From positions 1 to 39,971 of the forward strand of contig CAMBXP010000015.1 in assembly GCA_945871895.1 (NCBI GenBank): DNA of 39,971 nucleotides, written 5' to 3'. This DNA comes from Chryseobacterium gleum. Lineage in GTDB: Bacteria > Bacteroidota > Bacteroidia > Flavobacteriales_C > GCA-002722245. Made by a program: the position numbers and the translations under genes. Each line of letters starts with the position of its first letter. Positions within the stretch are counted from its first letter, which is position 1. This document shows, one piece after another, positions 17,928-27,635 of this stretch. The notes beneath the pieces are model-generated. The model did not search any database, was not told the DNA's origin, and saw only the letters and a program-made list of their open reading frames with translations.

Positions 17928-20900
17928 ATGATCACTATTTTTCACAAAATTAGCACAGTAAAAGGATCACTCCTCGCTGTGTTATGTTCTATTCTTGTAT
18001 CTTCTTCTTATGCTCAAACTTCTTATTCATGGCTAGCTACTGCAGCTTCATCCAACTGGAATACAAATACCAATTGGAGTCCGAATGGAATCCCTTCTTC
18101 AACCGACAACGTTACGATTGTTAACTCAACCAACGCCCCTGTATTGCCGTCCAACACAGCGGTAAATAATTTTACCATTAGCTCAGGTGCGATTGATTTA
18201 GGCACCTATACTTTAACGATTAACGGTACATCAGCTTTTACAGCAGGTGCGATAAACAACGGAACCATTGCCCCTTCAGGGTCGTCAGTAACATTTACTG
18301 CCACTGCTTTTAACGCAAGTGTTAATGCTGTTTGCGCAAGCGTAACCATCAATGGTGGAATATTTAACAACACTGCTTCCATCGAAAAAAATGGGGCAGC
18401 GAGCAATACAGGTGTGGGGGGAGCTGTTTTTAATGCTGCAACCACTATCATTAATAGCGGAACCAATATTTTGCGAATGGCCAACACTACTGCTGATACT
18501 TACAATGGAGCAGTTACTTTTACCAATACTGGAACAAGTTACATAGATGTCGGTTATGGCGCAGCTGCTGGTACAAACTTGAATGATAATGTTGTGGTGA
18601 ATTCTACTGCAGGGACAGGCATTCGATTCGGACAAGGCACAGGCACTGTGGTTTTGGCTGCGGGAAAAACAATTGCGGTTGGTGGAACTGGTTATACTGC
18701 AGGTAATTTAGAATTAAGAAATTTTACTCAAACAAGTTCGACAGCGCAAAGTTTTGCCTTCACAGGTACAGCAAGTATTTATTTTGAAGCAGGAACTACC
18801 TTTAACGGTAATGTAAATGCAGCTGCACCTCAAATTTTTTTAAACGGCACTACTTTTAATGGAACCACAACTATTGAAAAAACTGGCACATCTAATAATG
18901 CTGGAGTCGGCGGAAATACATTTAACGGAGCAACAACATTAAAAAATAGCGGCACTGCCTATTTCATGTCAGGCAATGGTATTGCCGACGTGTTTAATGG
19001 AACACTTGATTTGATTACTACTGGAACAGGTATTCTGCATTTGGCTTATGCCACTGCAACAACATCATTCAATCAAAATGTAACTGTTAATGCTACCAGT
19101 TCAGGAGCCATTAACTTTGGTGCCAGCACTGGCTTAAGTATGTTGGCTGCGGGTAAAACTATAACAGTAGGTGCGCTTGGCTTTAGTGGTTCAGCTACTT
19201 TATTACTTAGGAATTTTACCCAAACAGGAAGCACAGCTCAATCCTTCACCTTAACTGGAACATCAAACTTAACCATTGGTTTAGGTTCAACTTTTAATGG
19301 TGATGTAAACTTTACTTCGCCTCAAATTTTGTTAAACGGCTGCACATACAATGGTGCTGTTGCGATGCAAAAAACGGGTGCGGGTAACAATACTTCTATT
19401 GGAAATAATACTTTTAATGCCACCGCTTCTTTTTCTAATTCGGGAACTGGTTATTTTAGATTTGCCAACACCAATGGAGATGTTTTTAATTCTACATTAA
19501 CACTTACCAACACTGGCACAGGTTATATTGATGTTGCCTATGGTGCTGTGGCGGGTACATATTTGAACGACAATGTAATTGTAAATTCAACTGCAGGGAC
19601 AGGAATTCGTTTCGGACAAGGGGCTGGGTTTGTAACATTGGCTGCAGGAAAAGCAGTAACAGTAGGTTCTACCGGCTTTACTGCAGGTGATTTAGAATTT
19701 AGAAATTTTACACAGTTGGGTTCAACACCTCAAAACTTTACACTAACCGGAACATCGATTATTTATTTTGAAACAGGAGCGACCTTCAATGGGGATGTTA
19801 CCGCTGCTGCTCCACAAATTTATTTGAATGGAACTACTTTTAATGGCTTGACAACAATTGAAAAAACTGGCGCAACAGGCAATACAGGATTAGGCGGAAA
19901 TACTTTTAATGGGGTAGCAATTCTGAAAAATTCGGGTTCTGCCAATTTAATAAGCGCAAACACAAGTGCCGATATTTTTAATGGAGATCTTACCTTAACG
20001 GCCACTTCAACAGGTTCGATTTACATGGCGAATTCTGCCACTGGCGTACAGTTTAATGGAAATGTTGTAGTAAATTCTTCTTCATCTGGAGGAATCTATT
20101 TAGGAAGTGGTGCTGCTTGCGGCTCTACTTTAGCTGCTGGCAAAACAGTTACAATTGGAAGCGGATTTTCTGGATCTGGCGTTTTACAATTCAGAAGATT
20201 TACGCAAACTACTGCCACAGCTCAATCTTTAACATTAACAGGCACTTCGACATTAACATTGGCATCGGGGAACACTTTCAATGGTGACGTTAATTTTACT
20301 GCTCCTCAGGTTTTTTTGAGTGGCACAACTTTTAATGGTTCTGCAACTATCAAAAAAAATGGCGCTACAGATAACGCAGGTGCAGGAGGAAATATATTTA
20401 ATGGCACAACTGTGCTTACAGCAAGTGGCTCGGGCTATTTTATGACAGGAAATGGTAGCGCCGATAATTTCAATGCCGATGTAACACTTAACAATTCGGG
20501 GACTGGAATTTTGCATTTGGCTTATGCTACAGCAACAGCAAATTTTGCAGGTAACATCATTCTAAATAATACCAATAGTGGAGGTATTTATTTCGGAAAC
20601 AACGGAGGTTCTAGTATTTTGGCATCTGGAAAAACACTGTCAATTGGTGCAGGTGGCTTCTCTTCTTCTGGTGCATTATGGCTTAGGAATTTTACTCAAC
20701 TTGGAAGTACTGCACAAACTTTAGCTTTAACCGGAACGGGTTCTTTAACCCTTGGAACGGGTTCAACCTTTAATGGAAATGTTGATTTTACTGCTGCACA
20801 AATTTTGTTGAATGGTTGCACTTACAATGGCACCGCTTCATTCAATCGAACAGGTAGTGCTGCCAACTCATCTACTGGAGCAAATACATTTAATGGTACT

Positions 20901-22769
20901 GCTACTTTTACCAATAGTGGAACGGGGATTTTATATATCGATAATACAGGCAATGATGTTTTTAACGATAACATTATTGTAAACTCAAATGGCGGGAGTG
21001 ATATTCGTTTTGGCAGTAGCACAGGTACAGCTTCTTTAGCTGCTGGAAAAACAATAAGTATTGGTGCTGGTGGTTTTTCATCAGGCGCCTTGTACTTAAA
21101 AAATTTCACTCAAAATGGTTCTACAGCGCAAAGTATTACTTTAACAGGAACAGCTTCTTTGTATCTTCAATCCGGAAGTACTTTCAATGGAACCTTCAAT
21201 GCTCTTGCCCCTCAAATATTTTTGAATGGGTCTACATTTAACGCTGCAGCAACCATTGAAAAAAATGGCGCAACCAACAACACCAGCACTGGCGCTAATA
21301 TCTTTAATGCATCTACTATTATCAAAAATAGTGGAAGTGGAATAATGTATTTGGCCAACACTTCGGCCGATGATTTTAATGCCTTAGTTACTTTTAATCA
21401 AACGGGAGCAGGAGCTCTTTATCCAGCTTACAATTCTACTTCTACTTTCTCTGGAAATATTTCAACCAGTGGAACTTCAACAGCGATTAATTTTGCAGCT
21501 GGTGGTTCGGGCAGAGTCAATATTAATGGCGGCACGCAAAGTATTTCAGGCTCGGCGGCACAAACTCCTGTAATTAAAAGATTAACGGTTTCAGGCGGAG
21601 GTGTATTTACATTAAATGTTCCTGTAAACATTAGCACCGGTGGTGATTTAAATATGTCGAGTGGAACCATTGTTACCACTTCCGCCAATATTTTGACGCT
21701 ACAAGATGAAACAGTGACTTCTACCGTTGGAAATTCATCAAGTTATGTGAACGGTCCTTTAGCTTACACCATGTCGGTAAGTGGATCAAGAACGCTTAAT
21801 TTTCCTGTTGGTAAAGGAAGTGATTGGAGACCAGCAGTTCTTAATTTAACCCATAATTCTGCAACGGCCTATACTTATATTGCCGAAAGATTCAATTCTT
21901 CTGCACAAACTTTTGGATTTACTAAACCTTCTACTATTGAAGAGGTTTCATCTTATAGCTATTGGGATATTTCTCGTTCTCCCTCATCTTCTGCAAATTT
22001 AACAGGAGCAGTTGTAACGTTTTATTATGGAAGTACAGGTACAGATGACCATGTTGCAGATTATACGGGTTTAACTATAGGTAAATCGAATGGTGCAGGC
22101 GCGTGGGTTGACTTGCTTGCTGCTGCAACGGCCAATAACGACGGAAGTATTACTTCTGGCAGCTTTACTTCGTTTAGCAAGTTCGCACTGGCCAATTCTG
22201 TGGGTGGAAATAATCCATTGCCAGTAGAATTACTTGATTTTAATGCTGCGCAGAAATCAGATGAAGTGAATGTTTGGTGGACTACTGCCAGCGAAATAAA
22301 CAACGACTTTTTTACGGTTGAGCGTTCGGCAGATGTAAAGAATTTTGAGGCCATTGCCATCTTAAATGGCGCGGGCAATAGTAATAGTTCACTAAATTAC
22401 AATACCGTAGATGGTGATCCATTGAATGGTATTTCTTATTACCGATTAAAGCAAAATGATTTCGATGGTAAATTTACTTACTCTAAAATAGTGCAGGTAA
22501 TATGCAGTGCCGCAAAAAGCAAGATGCTGGTGTATCAAAATGGGGAGAATAATATTCAATTGAATTTATCTTCTTTAGCTGCCAGCGAAAAAGTGAAGGT
22601 TTGTTTGTATGATGCAAGCGGACAAATAATTCACGAGCAAATAATCACTGTTGATTCTAATGGCGCGTATTACGGAACAATAGAGGTAGGAAATATTTCT
22701 AGTGGAATATATACTGTAGTGAGTTCTTCTGCAAGTGCGCAAAACACAAAGAAAGTTGCAGTTCGCTAG
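17928..22769 (+). CDS. Giant repeat-rich secreted protein with T9SS C-terminal sorting domain (beta-helix adhesin-like)
   Basis: 1613 aa; signal peptide ending SSYAQ; six LAAGKTI...LRNFTQ..STAQ units of ~163 aa; C-terminal LPVELLDFNAAQKSDEVNVWWTTASEINNDFFTVERSADVKNFEAI...YYRLKQNDFDGKFTYSKIV and terminal GIYTVVSSSASAQNTKKVAVR. Confidence 0.9.
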   Translation: MITIFHKISTVKGSLLAVLCSILVSSSYAQTSYSWLATAASSNWNTNTNWSPNGIPSSTDNVTIVNSTNAPVLPSNTAVNNFTISSGAIDLGTYTLTINGTSAFTAGAINNGTIAPSGSSVTFTATAFNASVNAVCASVTINGGIFNNTASIEKNGAASNTGVGGAVFNAATTIINSGTNILRMANTTADTYNGAVTFTNTGTSYIDVGYGAAAGTNLNDNVVVNSTAGTGIRFGQGTGTVVLAAGKTIAVGGTGYTAGNLELRNFTQTSSTAQSFAFTGTASIYFEAGTTFNGNVNAAAPQIFLNGTTFNGTTTIEKTGTSNNAGVGGNTFNGATTLKNSGTAYFMSGNGIADVFNGTLDLITTGTGILHLAYATATTSFNQNVTVNATSSGAINFGASTGLSMLAAGKTITVGALGFSGSATLLLRNFTQTGSTAQSFTLTGTSNLTIGLGSTFNGDVNFTSPQILLNGCTYNGAVAMQKTGAGNNTSIGNNTFNATASFSNSGTGYFRFANTNGDVFNSTLTLTNTGTGYIDVAYGAVAGTYLNDNVIVNSTAGTGIRFGQGAGFVTLAAGKAVTVGSTGFTAGDLEFRNFTQLGSTPQNFTLTGTSIIYFETGATFNGDVTAAAPQIYLNGTTFNGLTTIEKTGATGNTGLGGNTFNGVAILKNSGSANLISANTSADIFNGDLTLTATSTGSIYMANSATGVQFNGNVVVNSSSSGGIYLGSGAACGSTLAAGKTVTIGSGFSGSGVLQFRRFTQTTATAQSLTLTGTSTLTLASGNTFNGDVNFTAPQVFLSGTTFNGSATIKKNGATDNAGAGGNIFNGTTVLTASGSGYFMTGNGSADNFNADVTLNNSGTGILHLAYATATANFAGNIILNNTNSGGIYFGNNGGSSILASGKTLSIGAGGFSSSGALWLRNFTQLGSTAQTLALTGTGSLTLGTGSTFNGNVDFTAAQILLNGCTYNGTASFNRTGSAANSSTGANTFNGTATFTNSGTGILYIDNTGNDVFNDNIIVNSNGGSDIRFGSSTGTASLAAGKTISIGAGGFSSGALYLKNFTQNGSTAQSITLTGTASLYLQSGSTFNGTFNALAPQIFLNGSTFNAAATIEKNGATNNTSTGANIFNASTIIKNSGSGIMYLANTSADDFNALVTFNQTGAGALYPAYNSTSTFSGNISTSGTSTAINFAAGGSGRVNINGGTQSISGSAAQTPVIKRLTVSGGGVFTLNVPVNISTGGDLNMSSGTIVTTSANILTLQDETVTSTVGNSSSYVNGPLAYTMSVSGSRTLNFPVGKGSDWRPAVLNLTHNSATAYTYIAERFNSSAQTFGFTKPSTIEEVSSYSYWDISRSPSSSANLTGAVVTFYYGSTGTDDHVADYTGLTIGKSNGAGAWVDLLAAATANNDGSITSGSFTSFSKFALANSVGGNNPLPVELLDFNAAQKSDEVNVWWTTASEINNDFFTVERSADVKNFEAIAILNGAGNSNSSLNYNTVDGDPLNGISYYRLKQNDFDGKFTYSKIVQVICSAAKSKMLVYQNGENNIQLNLSSLAASEKVKVCLYDASGQIIHEQIITVDSNGAYYGTIEVGNISSGIYTVVSSSASAQNTKKVAVR

Positions 22770-22957
22770 AAGAAGCGCATTAATCTTACTACGCTCATAA
22801 ATCCTACTAAAAATAATAGAATAACAATCACCGTTTTGTAAGCTCCCTTGAATAGTTTTGGGTTCTTTTTAATGTCTTTTCGGTAAGCGAAAACGAGTCC
22901 GCCTACAAATACCAAAACGAAAAATAAAATGAAATATAATCTACCTTCTGTAAACAT
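22766..22957 (-). CDS. Small conserved-type membrane protein
   Basis: 63 aa, two predicted TM segments MFTEGRLYFILFFVLVFVGGLVFAYRKDIKKNPKLFKGAYKTVIVILLFLVGFMSVVRLMRFF. Confidence 0.7.
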   Translation of the reverse strand: MFTEGRLYFILFFVLVFVGGLVFAYRKDIKKNPKLFKGAYKTVIVILLFLVGFMSVVRLMRFF

Positions 22958-22968
22958 GTTTTAAAGAT

Positions 22969-24168
22969 TTAGTAAAGAAAATTGTTATAAGGATATTTTT
23001 TAGCGTGTAACTCTTTCACCTTCTCGTACAACGAGTTTTTAAATTCATCCCAATTGGCTTTTTCGGTAGCAGAAATAAACATGCAAGAGGCATTTGTTCT
23101 CGCCATCCAGCTCCTTTTTAATTCTTCTAAAGGTTCAATTTTTTCAGCATCTGGGTCTTCTAATTCTTCGTTCACTTTTGGAACATACCTATCAATTTTA
23201 TTGAAGATCAAGAAGGTTGGTTTTTCTTGTGATTCGATGTCTTTCAATGTTTCGTTCACTACTTCAATGTGGTCTTCAAAATGCGGATGAGATACATCTA
23301 CCACATGCAATAAGATATCCGCTTCGCGCACTTCATCTAAAGTTGATTTGAACGATTCTACCAAGTCGTGTGGCAATTTTCTAATGAACCCAACAGTATC
23401 AGAAAGTAAGAAAGGTAAGTTGCCAATGACTACTTTTCTTACTGTTGTATCAAGTGTAGCAAAGAGTTTGTTTTCGGCAAATACATCAGATTTGGCAATG
23501 GCATTCATGATGGTGCTTTTTCCAACGTTGGTGTAGCCTACCAAAGCCACACGAATCATGCTTTCACGGTTGCTGCGTTGCGCTGTAGTTTGCTTGTCTA
23601 TTTGCGCCAATCTCTCTTTTAACAATGCAATTTTATCGCGAATAATACGGCGGTCGGTTTCAATTTCGGTTTCACCCGGACCTTTCATACCAATACCCCC
23701 TTTTTGTTTTGATAAGTGGGTCCACATGTTGGTCAGTCGTGGCATTAAATATTGGTATTGCGCCAATTCCACTTGCGTTTTTGCATTGGCCGTTCTTGCG
23801 CGTTTTGCGAAGATGTCGAGAATCAAATTGTTTCTATCGAGAATCTTACACAGCAATAATTTTTCAATATTTCTAATTTGAGAAGGGGAGAGCTCATCAT
23901 CGAAAATCGCCATCTCAATACCATTGTCTTTTACGAATAAGGCTATCTCTTCAATTTTTCCTTTCCCTACAAATGTTTTAGGGTCTTCTTTGCCTAATTT
24001 CTGCACAAATATCTTTACGGTTTCCGCTCCAGCAGTTTCGGCTAAGAAAGCCAATTCATCCATATATTCATCACTGCGCTGCTCGGTAATTTTGTCGGTA
24101 ATTAAACCAATCAAAATCGCTTTTTCTTTGTCTCTGCGCGCTGTATCGTAAAGCTTTTGCTTAGCCAT
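22969..24168 (-). CDS. hflX: GTPase HflX
   Basis: GGIGMKGPGETEIETDRRIIRDKIALLKERL, VALVGYTNVGKSTIMNAI, DTVGFIRKLPHDLVESFKSTLDE. Confidence 0.97.
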   Translation of the reverse strand: MAKQKLYDTARRDKEKAILIGLITDKITEQRSDEYMDELAFLAETAGAETVKIFVQKLGKEDPKTFVGKGKIEEIALFVKDNGIEMAIFDDELSPSQIRNIEKLLLCKILDRNNLILDIFAKRARTANAKTQVELAQYQYLMPRLTNMWTHLSKQKGGIGMKGPGETEIETDRRIIRDKIALLKERLAQIDKQTTAQRSNRESMIRVALVGYTNVGKSTIMNAIAKSDVFAENKLFATLDTTVRKVVIGNLPFLLSDTVGFIRKLPHDLVESFKSTLDEVREADILLHVVDVSHPHFEDHIEVVNETLKDIESQEKPTFLIFNKIDRYVPKVNEELEDPDAEKIEPLEELKRSWMARTNASCMFISATEKANWDEFKNSLYEKVKELHAKKYPYNNFLY

Positions 24169-24800
24169 TATTTTTTCAATGTTTGAACGTATTTAATTAC
24201 AGCGTTCAAATTAGTTGTGTCGCTACTTATATTTGGCATTGGAGGCATATTTCCTTTGCCATTTAAAATTGCATTTGAAATAGTAAGTTGATCCAACGAA
24301 GTCGATAAATCAGCTGCGCCAGCCAATCCTTTTTTTCCGTCTTCTCCATGGCATGATGCGCATTGAGCGTTAAATAATTCTTTTCCTAGTTCAGATGGTT
24401 TGGTGTCTTCTGCTATTTCAATATTCGCACTTCTTTTTTTTGCTGCTTCAGATAAACCATACGCACCTAAAAACAAAACCACAGAAGCAATTAAGATTCC
24501 TTTGTTGTGTTTTTTTGCACCAATAATTCCTAGAGGAATTGCGGCAATTACAGCGCCTAGTTTTATCCAGAATAAGAAATGGAATTTACCATCTTTAGCA
24601 ATAATCATAAAGATTCCTAGAATTAGGAAAATGATGGTAACTGCCATTTCTGGAAATTTTGTTTTAGCTCTATAATTATCAAAGCTTTCATTGCTTTTGA
24701 AAATTAAGATAGCTTTTATAATCATTGAGATTAGAAATAAGCCAACAAACAATAAATGTGTTTTGCTTATCGCATTAAAATGTTCATTAATAAAATTCAT
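24168..24800 (-). CDS. Membrane-anchored c-type cytochrome with SirB-like N-terminal TM domain
   Basis: N-terminal multi-TM region, then ELFNAQCASCHGEDGKKGLAGAADLS...ILNGKGNMPPMP (CxxCH and Met ligand). Confidence 0.85.
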   Translation of the reverse strand: MNFINEHFNAISKTHLLFVGLFLISMIIKAILIFKSNESFDNYRAKTKFPEMAVTIIFLILGIFMIIAKDGKFHFLFWIKLGAVIAAIPLGIIGAKKHNKGILIASVVLFLGAYGLSEAAKKRSANIEIAEDTKPSELGKELFNAQCASCHGEDGKKGLAGAADLSTSLDQLTISNAILNGKGNMPPMPNISSDTTNLNAVIKYVQTLKK

Positions 24801-24844
24801 AAATTTTGGTTTTTTTGCGCTGAAGCAAATGTAAGATAAGTTTT

Positions 24845-24915
24845 TGTAGGGGCGAGCTGCGCTCGCCCGTTTATTTTTCTTTTTTATTGGGCGGCCGCAA
24901 GGGCGCGCCCCTACA
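24845..24915. mobile_element. 71-bp GC-rich palindromic MITE-like element with 10-bp perfect TIR
   Basis: TGTAGGGGCG (24845-24854) ... CGCCCCTACA (24906-24915); internal GGGCGAGC-tgc-GCTCGCCC hairpin; GC-rich against AT-rich surroundings. Confidence 0.75.
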
Positions 24916-24943
24916 GTAAAAAAATCTGACTTATATTTACCCC

Positions 24944-25390
24944 ATGGAATTATCAGTTTTCTCAGATGACTATTTTATGAAGCAGGCGATGGTGGAAGCG
25001 CAACGTGCTTTTGAAGAAGATGAAGTGCCGGTAGGTGCGGTCATCGTTTGTAAAAATCAAATCATTGCACGTGCGCACAACCAAACCGAACAATTAACAG
25101 ATGTTACGGCTCACGCTGAAATGCTGGCTTTTACATCGGCAGCGAATTTTTTAGGAGGAAAATTTCTCAATGAATGCACTCTTTACGTAACACTAGAGCC
25201 ATGTTGCATGTGTGCTGGCGCAGCTTACTGGACTCGCTTAAAAAGAGTAGTATTTGCCACCTCCGATCCTAAGCGCGGTTATAGTTTGTTGAGTAATGAT
25301 ATGCTTCATCCTAAAACTGAAGTAGTTAGAGGGATTTTGGCTGATGAGAGTAGGAAATTACTCCAGACATTTTTTGAGAAGAAAAGGTAG
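24944..25390 (+). CDS. tadA: tRNA adenosine(34) deaminase / nucleoside deaminase
   Basis: HAEMLAF and TLEPCCMCAGA zinc motifs; 148 aa. Confidence 0.9.
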   Translation: MELSVFSDDYFMKQAMVEAQRAFEEDEVPVGAVIVCKNQIIARAHNQTEQLTDVTAHAEMLAFTSAANFLGGKFLNECTLYVTLEPCCMCAGAAYWTRLKRVVFATSDPKRGYSLLSNDMLHPKTEVVRGILADESRKLLQTFFEKKR

Positions 25391-25429
25391 AATCATTTTT
25401 CGTAATCAATGCCGTTTAAACCCATTTGC

Positions 25430-25948
25430 TCAAACTGGTTGTTGGTTTTCTATTGATTTATCGACAATGGAAAATGATTTTTCGAAGAAATGAGAATTGG
25501 GTATTGTAATTGTTTCCTGTTGGCTTGTTTTTATATGGACAAAGAAGTAGTTCATTTCAATTACTTCCCCTTCACATTGGTCATCTTTGCTCAATATTTT
25601 AATCCAGTCTCCTAATTTAACTGGGTGATTAAAAAATATTAATATGCTAGAGGTAATATTGGAAAGTAATGACCATTTAGCAAAGAATGCAATACCAAGT
25701 GCGGTTAGAATTGTACTGGCAAATAAAGCAATTTCATTTTGCCTGAATCCCCAAACACCTGTTAACAATATGATAGCTGTGATGGTTGTGAAAAGCTGAA
25801 CCGATTTAATGGCCATTTTTCGTCGGCTTCGCTCTAAATGGGTTTTTTTGAGAAAATTATTGATTACTGTTTTCACAATTAGATGCAGAGCGATATACCC
25901 AATTACAATTATGATGGTCTCTAGTATTTGAATGTTTATTGTTTTCAT
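25430..25948 (-). CDS. Small MscS-like mechanosensitive channel family protein
   Basis: LTALGIAFFAKWSLLSNITSSILIFFNHPVKLGDWIKI...EGEVIEMNYFFVHIKTSQQETITIPNSHFF, matching the MscS beta-domain. Confidence 0.88.
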   Translation of the reverse strand: MKTINIQILETIIIVIGYIALHLIVKTVINNFLKKTHLERSRRKMAIKSVQLFTTITAIILLTGVWGFRQNEIALFASTILTALGIAFFAKWSLLSNITSSILIFFNHPVKLGDWIKILSKDDQCEGEVIEMNYFFVHIKTSQQETITIPNSHFFEKSFSIVDKSIENQQPV

Positions 25949-25974
25949 GATTTGGTGTAAAATTGCTTTGTAAT

Positions 25975-27165
25975 TTAAAAAGTTGCAACTCCAGAAAGTC
26001 GGTAAATTAGAATTTGACTGCTGCCATTTTCTAAAAAGGTTAAATCATTTTGGAGTTTAAGTGAATGTTTTCTGAAATAATGGGAAAAGCCTACCACGTA
26101 TTCTTTTTGCGACTTCATAATGGATGCAACTGAATTGTTTGGTGTGATTTGAGCATACCTGCATGCGATTTCATTTTTTTTGGTAATGAAATAGCCTGAT
26201 TGGAGCATTAAAGTATTGCCTGAAATTACATAATTAAGCTGTGCGTTGTCATTCAAATTTGCAATTACCCCTTTGTTAGATTTTCTATTGTAATACTCTG
26301 CTTCAATAGAGAATCCTTTGAACTTAAATAATAGATCGGCTCCATAATATTGAATATTTGCCGACTCTGAATTGTACAAGTAATCACCTAGTTGGCCCAT
26401 TGTTCTTGTTGCGGCTTCGTTGAAACTATATACACCTGCAATAGCAAGTTTTGGTTTTAGTTCTTTCTCGGTATCGGCTTCTGTGTAATCCCCTTTTCCC
26501 GAAAAATCACCAAAAGGCAAAAATTCAATCCTAGCTGAATAGCAAAGTTTTCCGTTTTTATCAGAAACAATTCGACCTTCACCGCTTGAAATTGCAATTG
26601 TTGATTTTAGTATCGATTTATTCATCTTGAATTGGTTGTAAATCCAAAGCCCTTTGTCTCTATCTAATGTGAAATTGTTGTTTGAAATTGACCGTTCAAC
26701 CAACTGAAGAGATGCAGATGATATGAGTCTTTGTCTATTTCCAGGCAGCTTTGTTTGGCCAAAACCAAAACGCAACCATTTTACAGGCTCATAAAATAAC
26801 ATTGCGTCTCTTAGAATTAAATTATTTTGTGCCGAACTATTCGAAGAGAAAATATCGCCATGAGCAAAGCCCAATTGAATGCGATAAGAAAAATAAGGGC
26901 TGAAGGCTTTACCTTCAATGTTTAAGCGACATCTTCGAAGCAAAAAATCGGTAGTTGCAGTATTGGCATTGGCATCACTTCTAGTTTCAAATACACTTTG
27001 AATTCTACCATTAATAGCCATTACATAGGAAGAATCGGCTGATGCTATTAGAATGCCGTTTCCTGAGCGTGTAGAAATTGATAGTTTTTCGTTTTGGGCA
27101 AAGCAATTGATGCTAATTAAAGAGAGAAAAGCCCAAAATAGAAAAGTAATGCTCGATAGTTTCAT
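25975..27165 (-). CDS. Porin (phosphate-selective porin O/P-like)
   Basis: Signal peptide; RRCRLNIEGKAFSPYFSYRIQLGFAHGD, RDAMLFYEPVKWLRFGFGQTKLPGNRQRLISSASLQLVERSISN. Confidence 0.85.
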   Translation of the reverse strand: MKLSSITFLFWAFLSLISINCFAQNEKLSISTRSGNGILIASADSSYVMAINGRIQSVFETRSDANANTATTDFLLRRCRLNIEGKAFSPYFSYRIQLGFAHGDIFSSNSSAQNNLILRDAMLFYEPVKWLRFGFGQTKLPGNRQRLISSASLQLVERSISNNNFTLDRDKGLWIYNQFKMNKSILKSTIAISSGEGRIVSDKNGKLCYSARIEFLPFGDFSGKGDYTEADTEKELKPKLAIAGVYSFNEAATRTMGQLGDYLYNSESANIQYYGADLLFKFKGFSIEAEYYNRKSNKGVIANLNDNAQLNYVISGNTLMLQSGYFITKKNEIACRYAQITPNNSVASIMKSQKEYVVGFSHYFRKHSLKLQNDLTFLENGSSQILIYRLSGVATF

Positions 27166-27344
27166 GAGAAATAAACAGGCGTTGATTTATTAAATACCAT
27201 TTGTTTTTTTGCTGAAAAGATCGCTTGTAATTTTTGCAAAAAGTAAAAAATTGTGCTCGATTAAACAAGGATTAATTTTGCCTTTTAAAATGTAGGTGAT
27301 ACACTTGAAAGTTTTATTCTGAATTTTTTGCCGCAAATTTACTA

Positions 27345-27614
27345 ATTAGAATTCCCACCAAAACAACTGAGTAATATTCCAAACAAGCAGGAGAAGAATT
27401 TTCTGAATTAAATTTTCCAATAACCTTTATCTATAAAAACACCAACGCTTGTTATGCCTAGAATTAGCATGTTTATGGGCCAAATTACTTTCGTGTAGAA
27501 TGGCAAATCGGTTAAAAAAATGCCTATGTATAAATGTTGAATTAATGCAAATAGCAATATTTCATATTTATTTTTCTGGAGGTATTTTAGAAGTCCAGTG
27601 CGCATGCTTTTCAA
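27345..27614 (-). pseudogene. Likely truncated/frameshifted fragment of an ion-channel-type membrane protein
   Basis: 68-aa ORF 27408-27614 MKSMRTGLLKYLQKNKYEILLFALIQHLYIGIFLTDLPFYTKVIWPINMLILGITSVGVFIDKGYWKI*; adding one A in the AAAA run restores KNLIQKILLLLVWNITQLFWWEF before the next stop. Confidence 0.4.
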
Positions 27615-27635
27615 GCTTGTACTATTTTCAAACTA

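Noticed and set aside
17706-17945. 79-aa minus ORF with an internal protein repeat (LSVNGCKNKTNS x2)
   Set aside because: Artefact of the 42-bp tandem duplication read through on the opposite strand; overlaps the mutS 3' end and the adhesin start.
18023-22378. Multiple antisense ORFs inside the 1613-aa gene (e.g. 18206-18487, 18285-18635, 20253-20516, 21428-21688, 22061-22378)
   Set aside because: Low-complexity Thr/Asn/Gly repeats leave the antisense frames open; no start context or recognisable domains.
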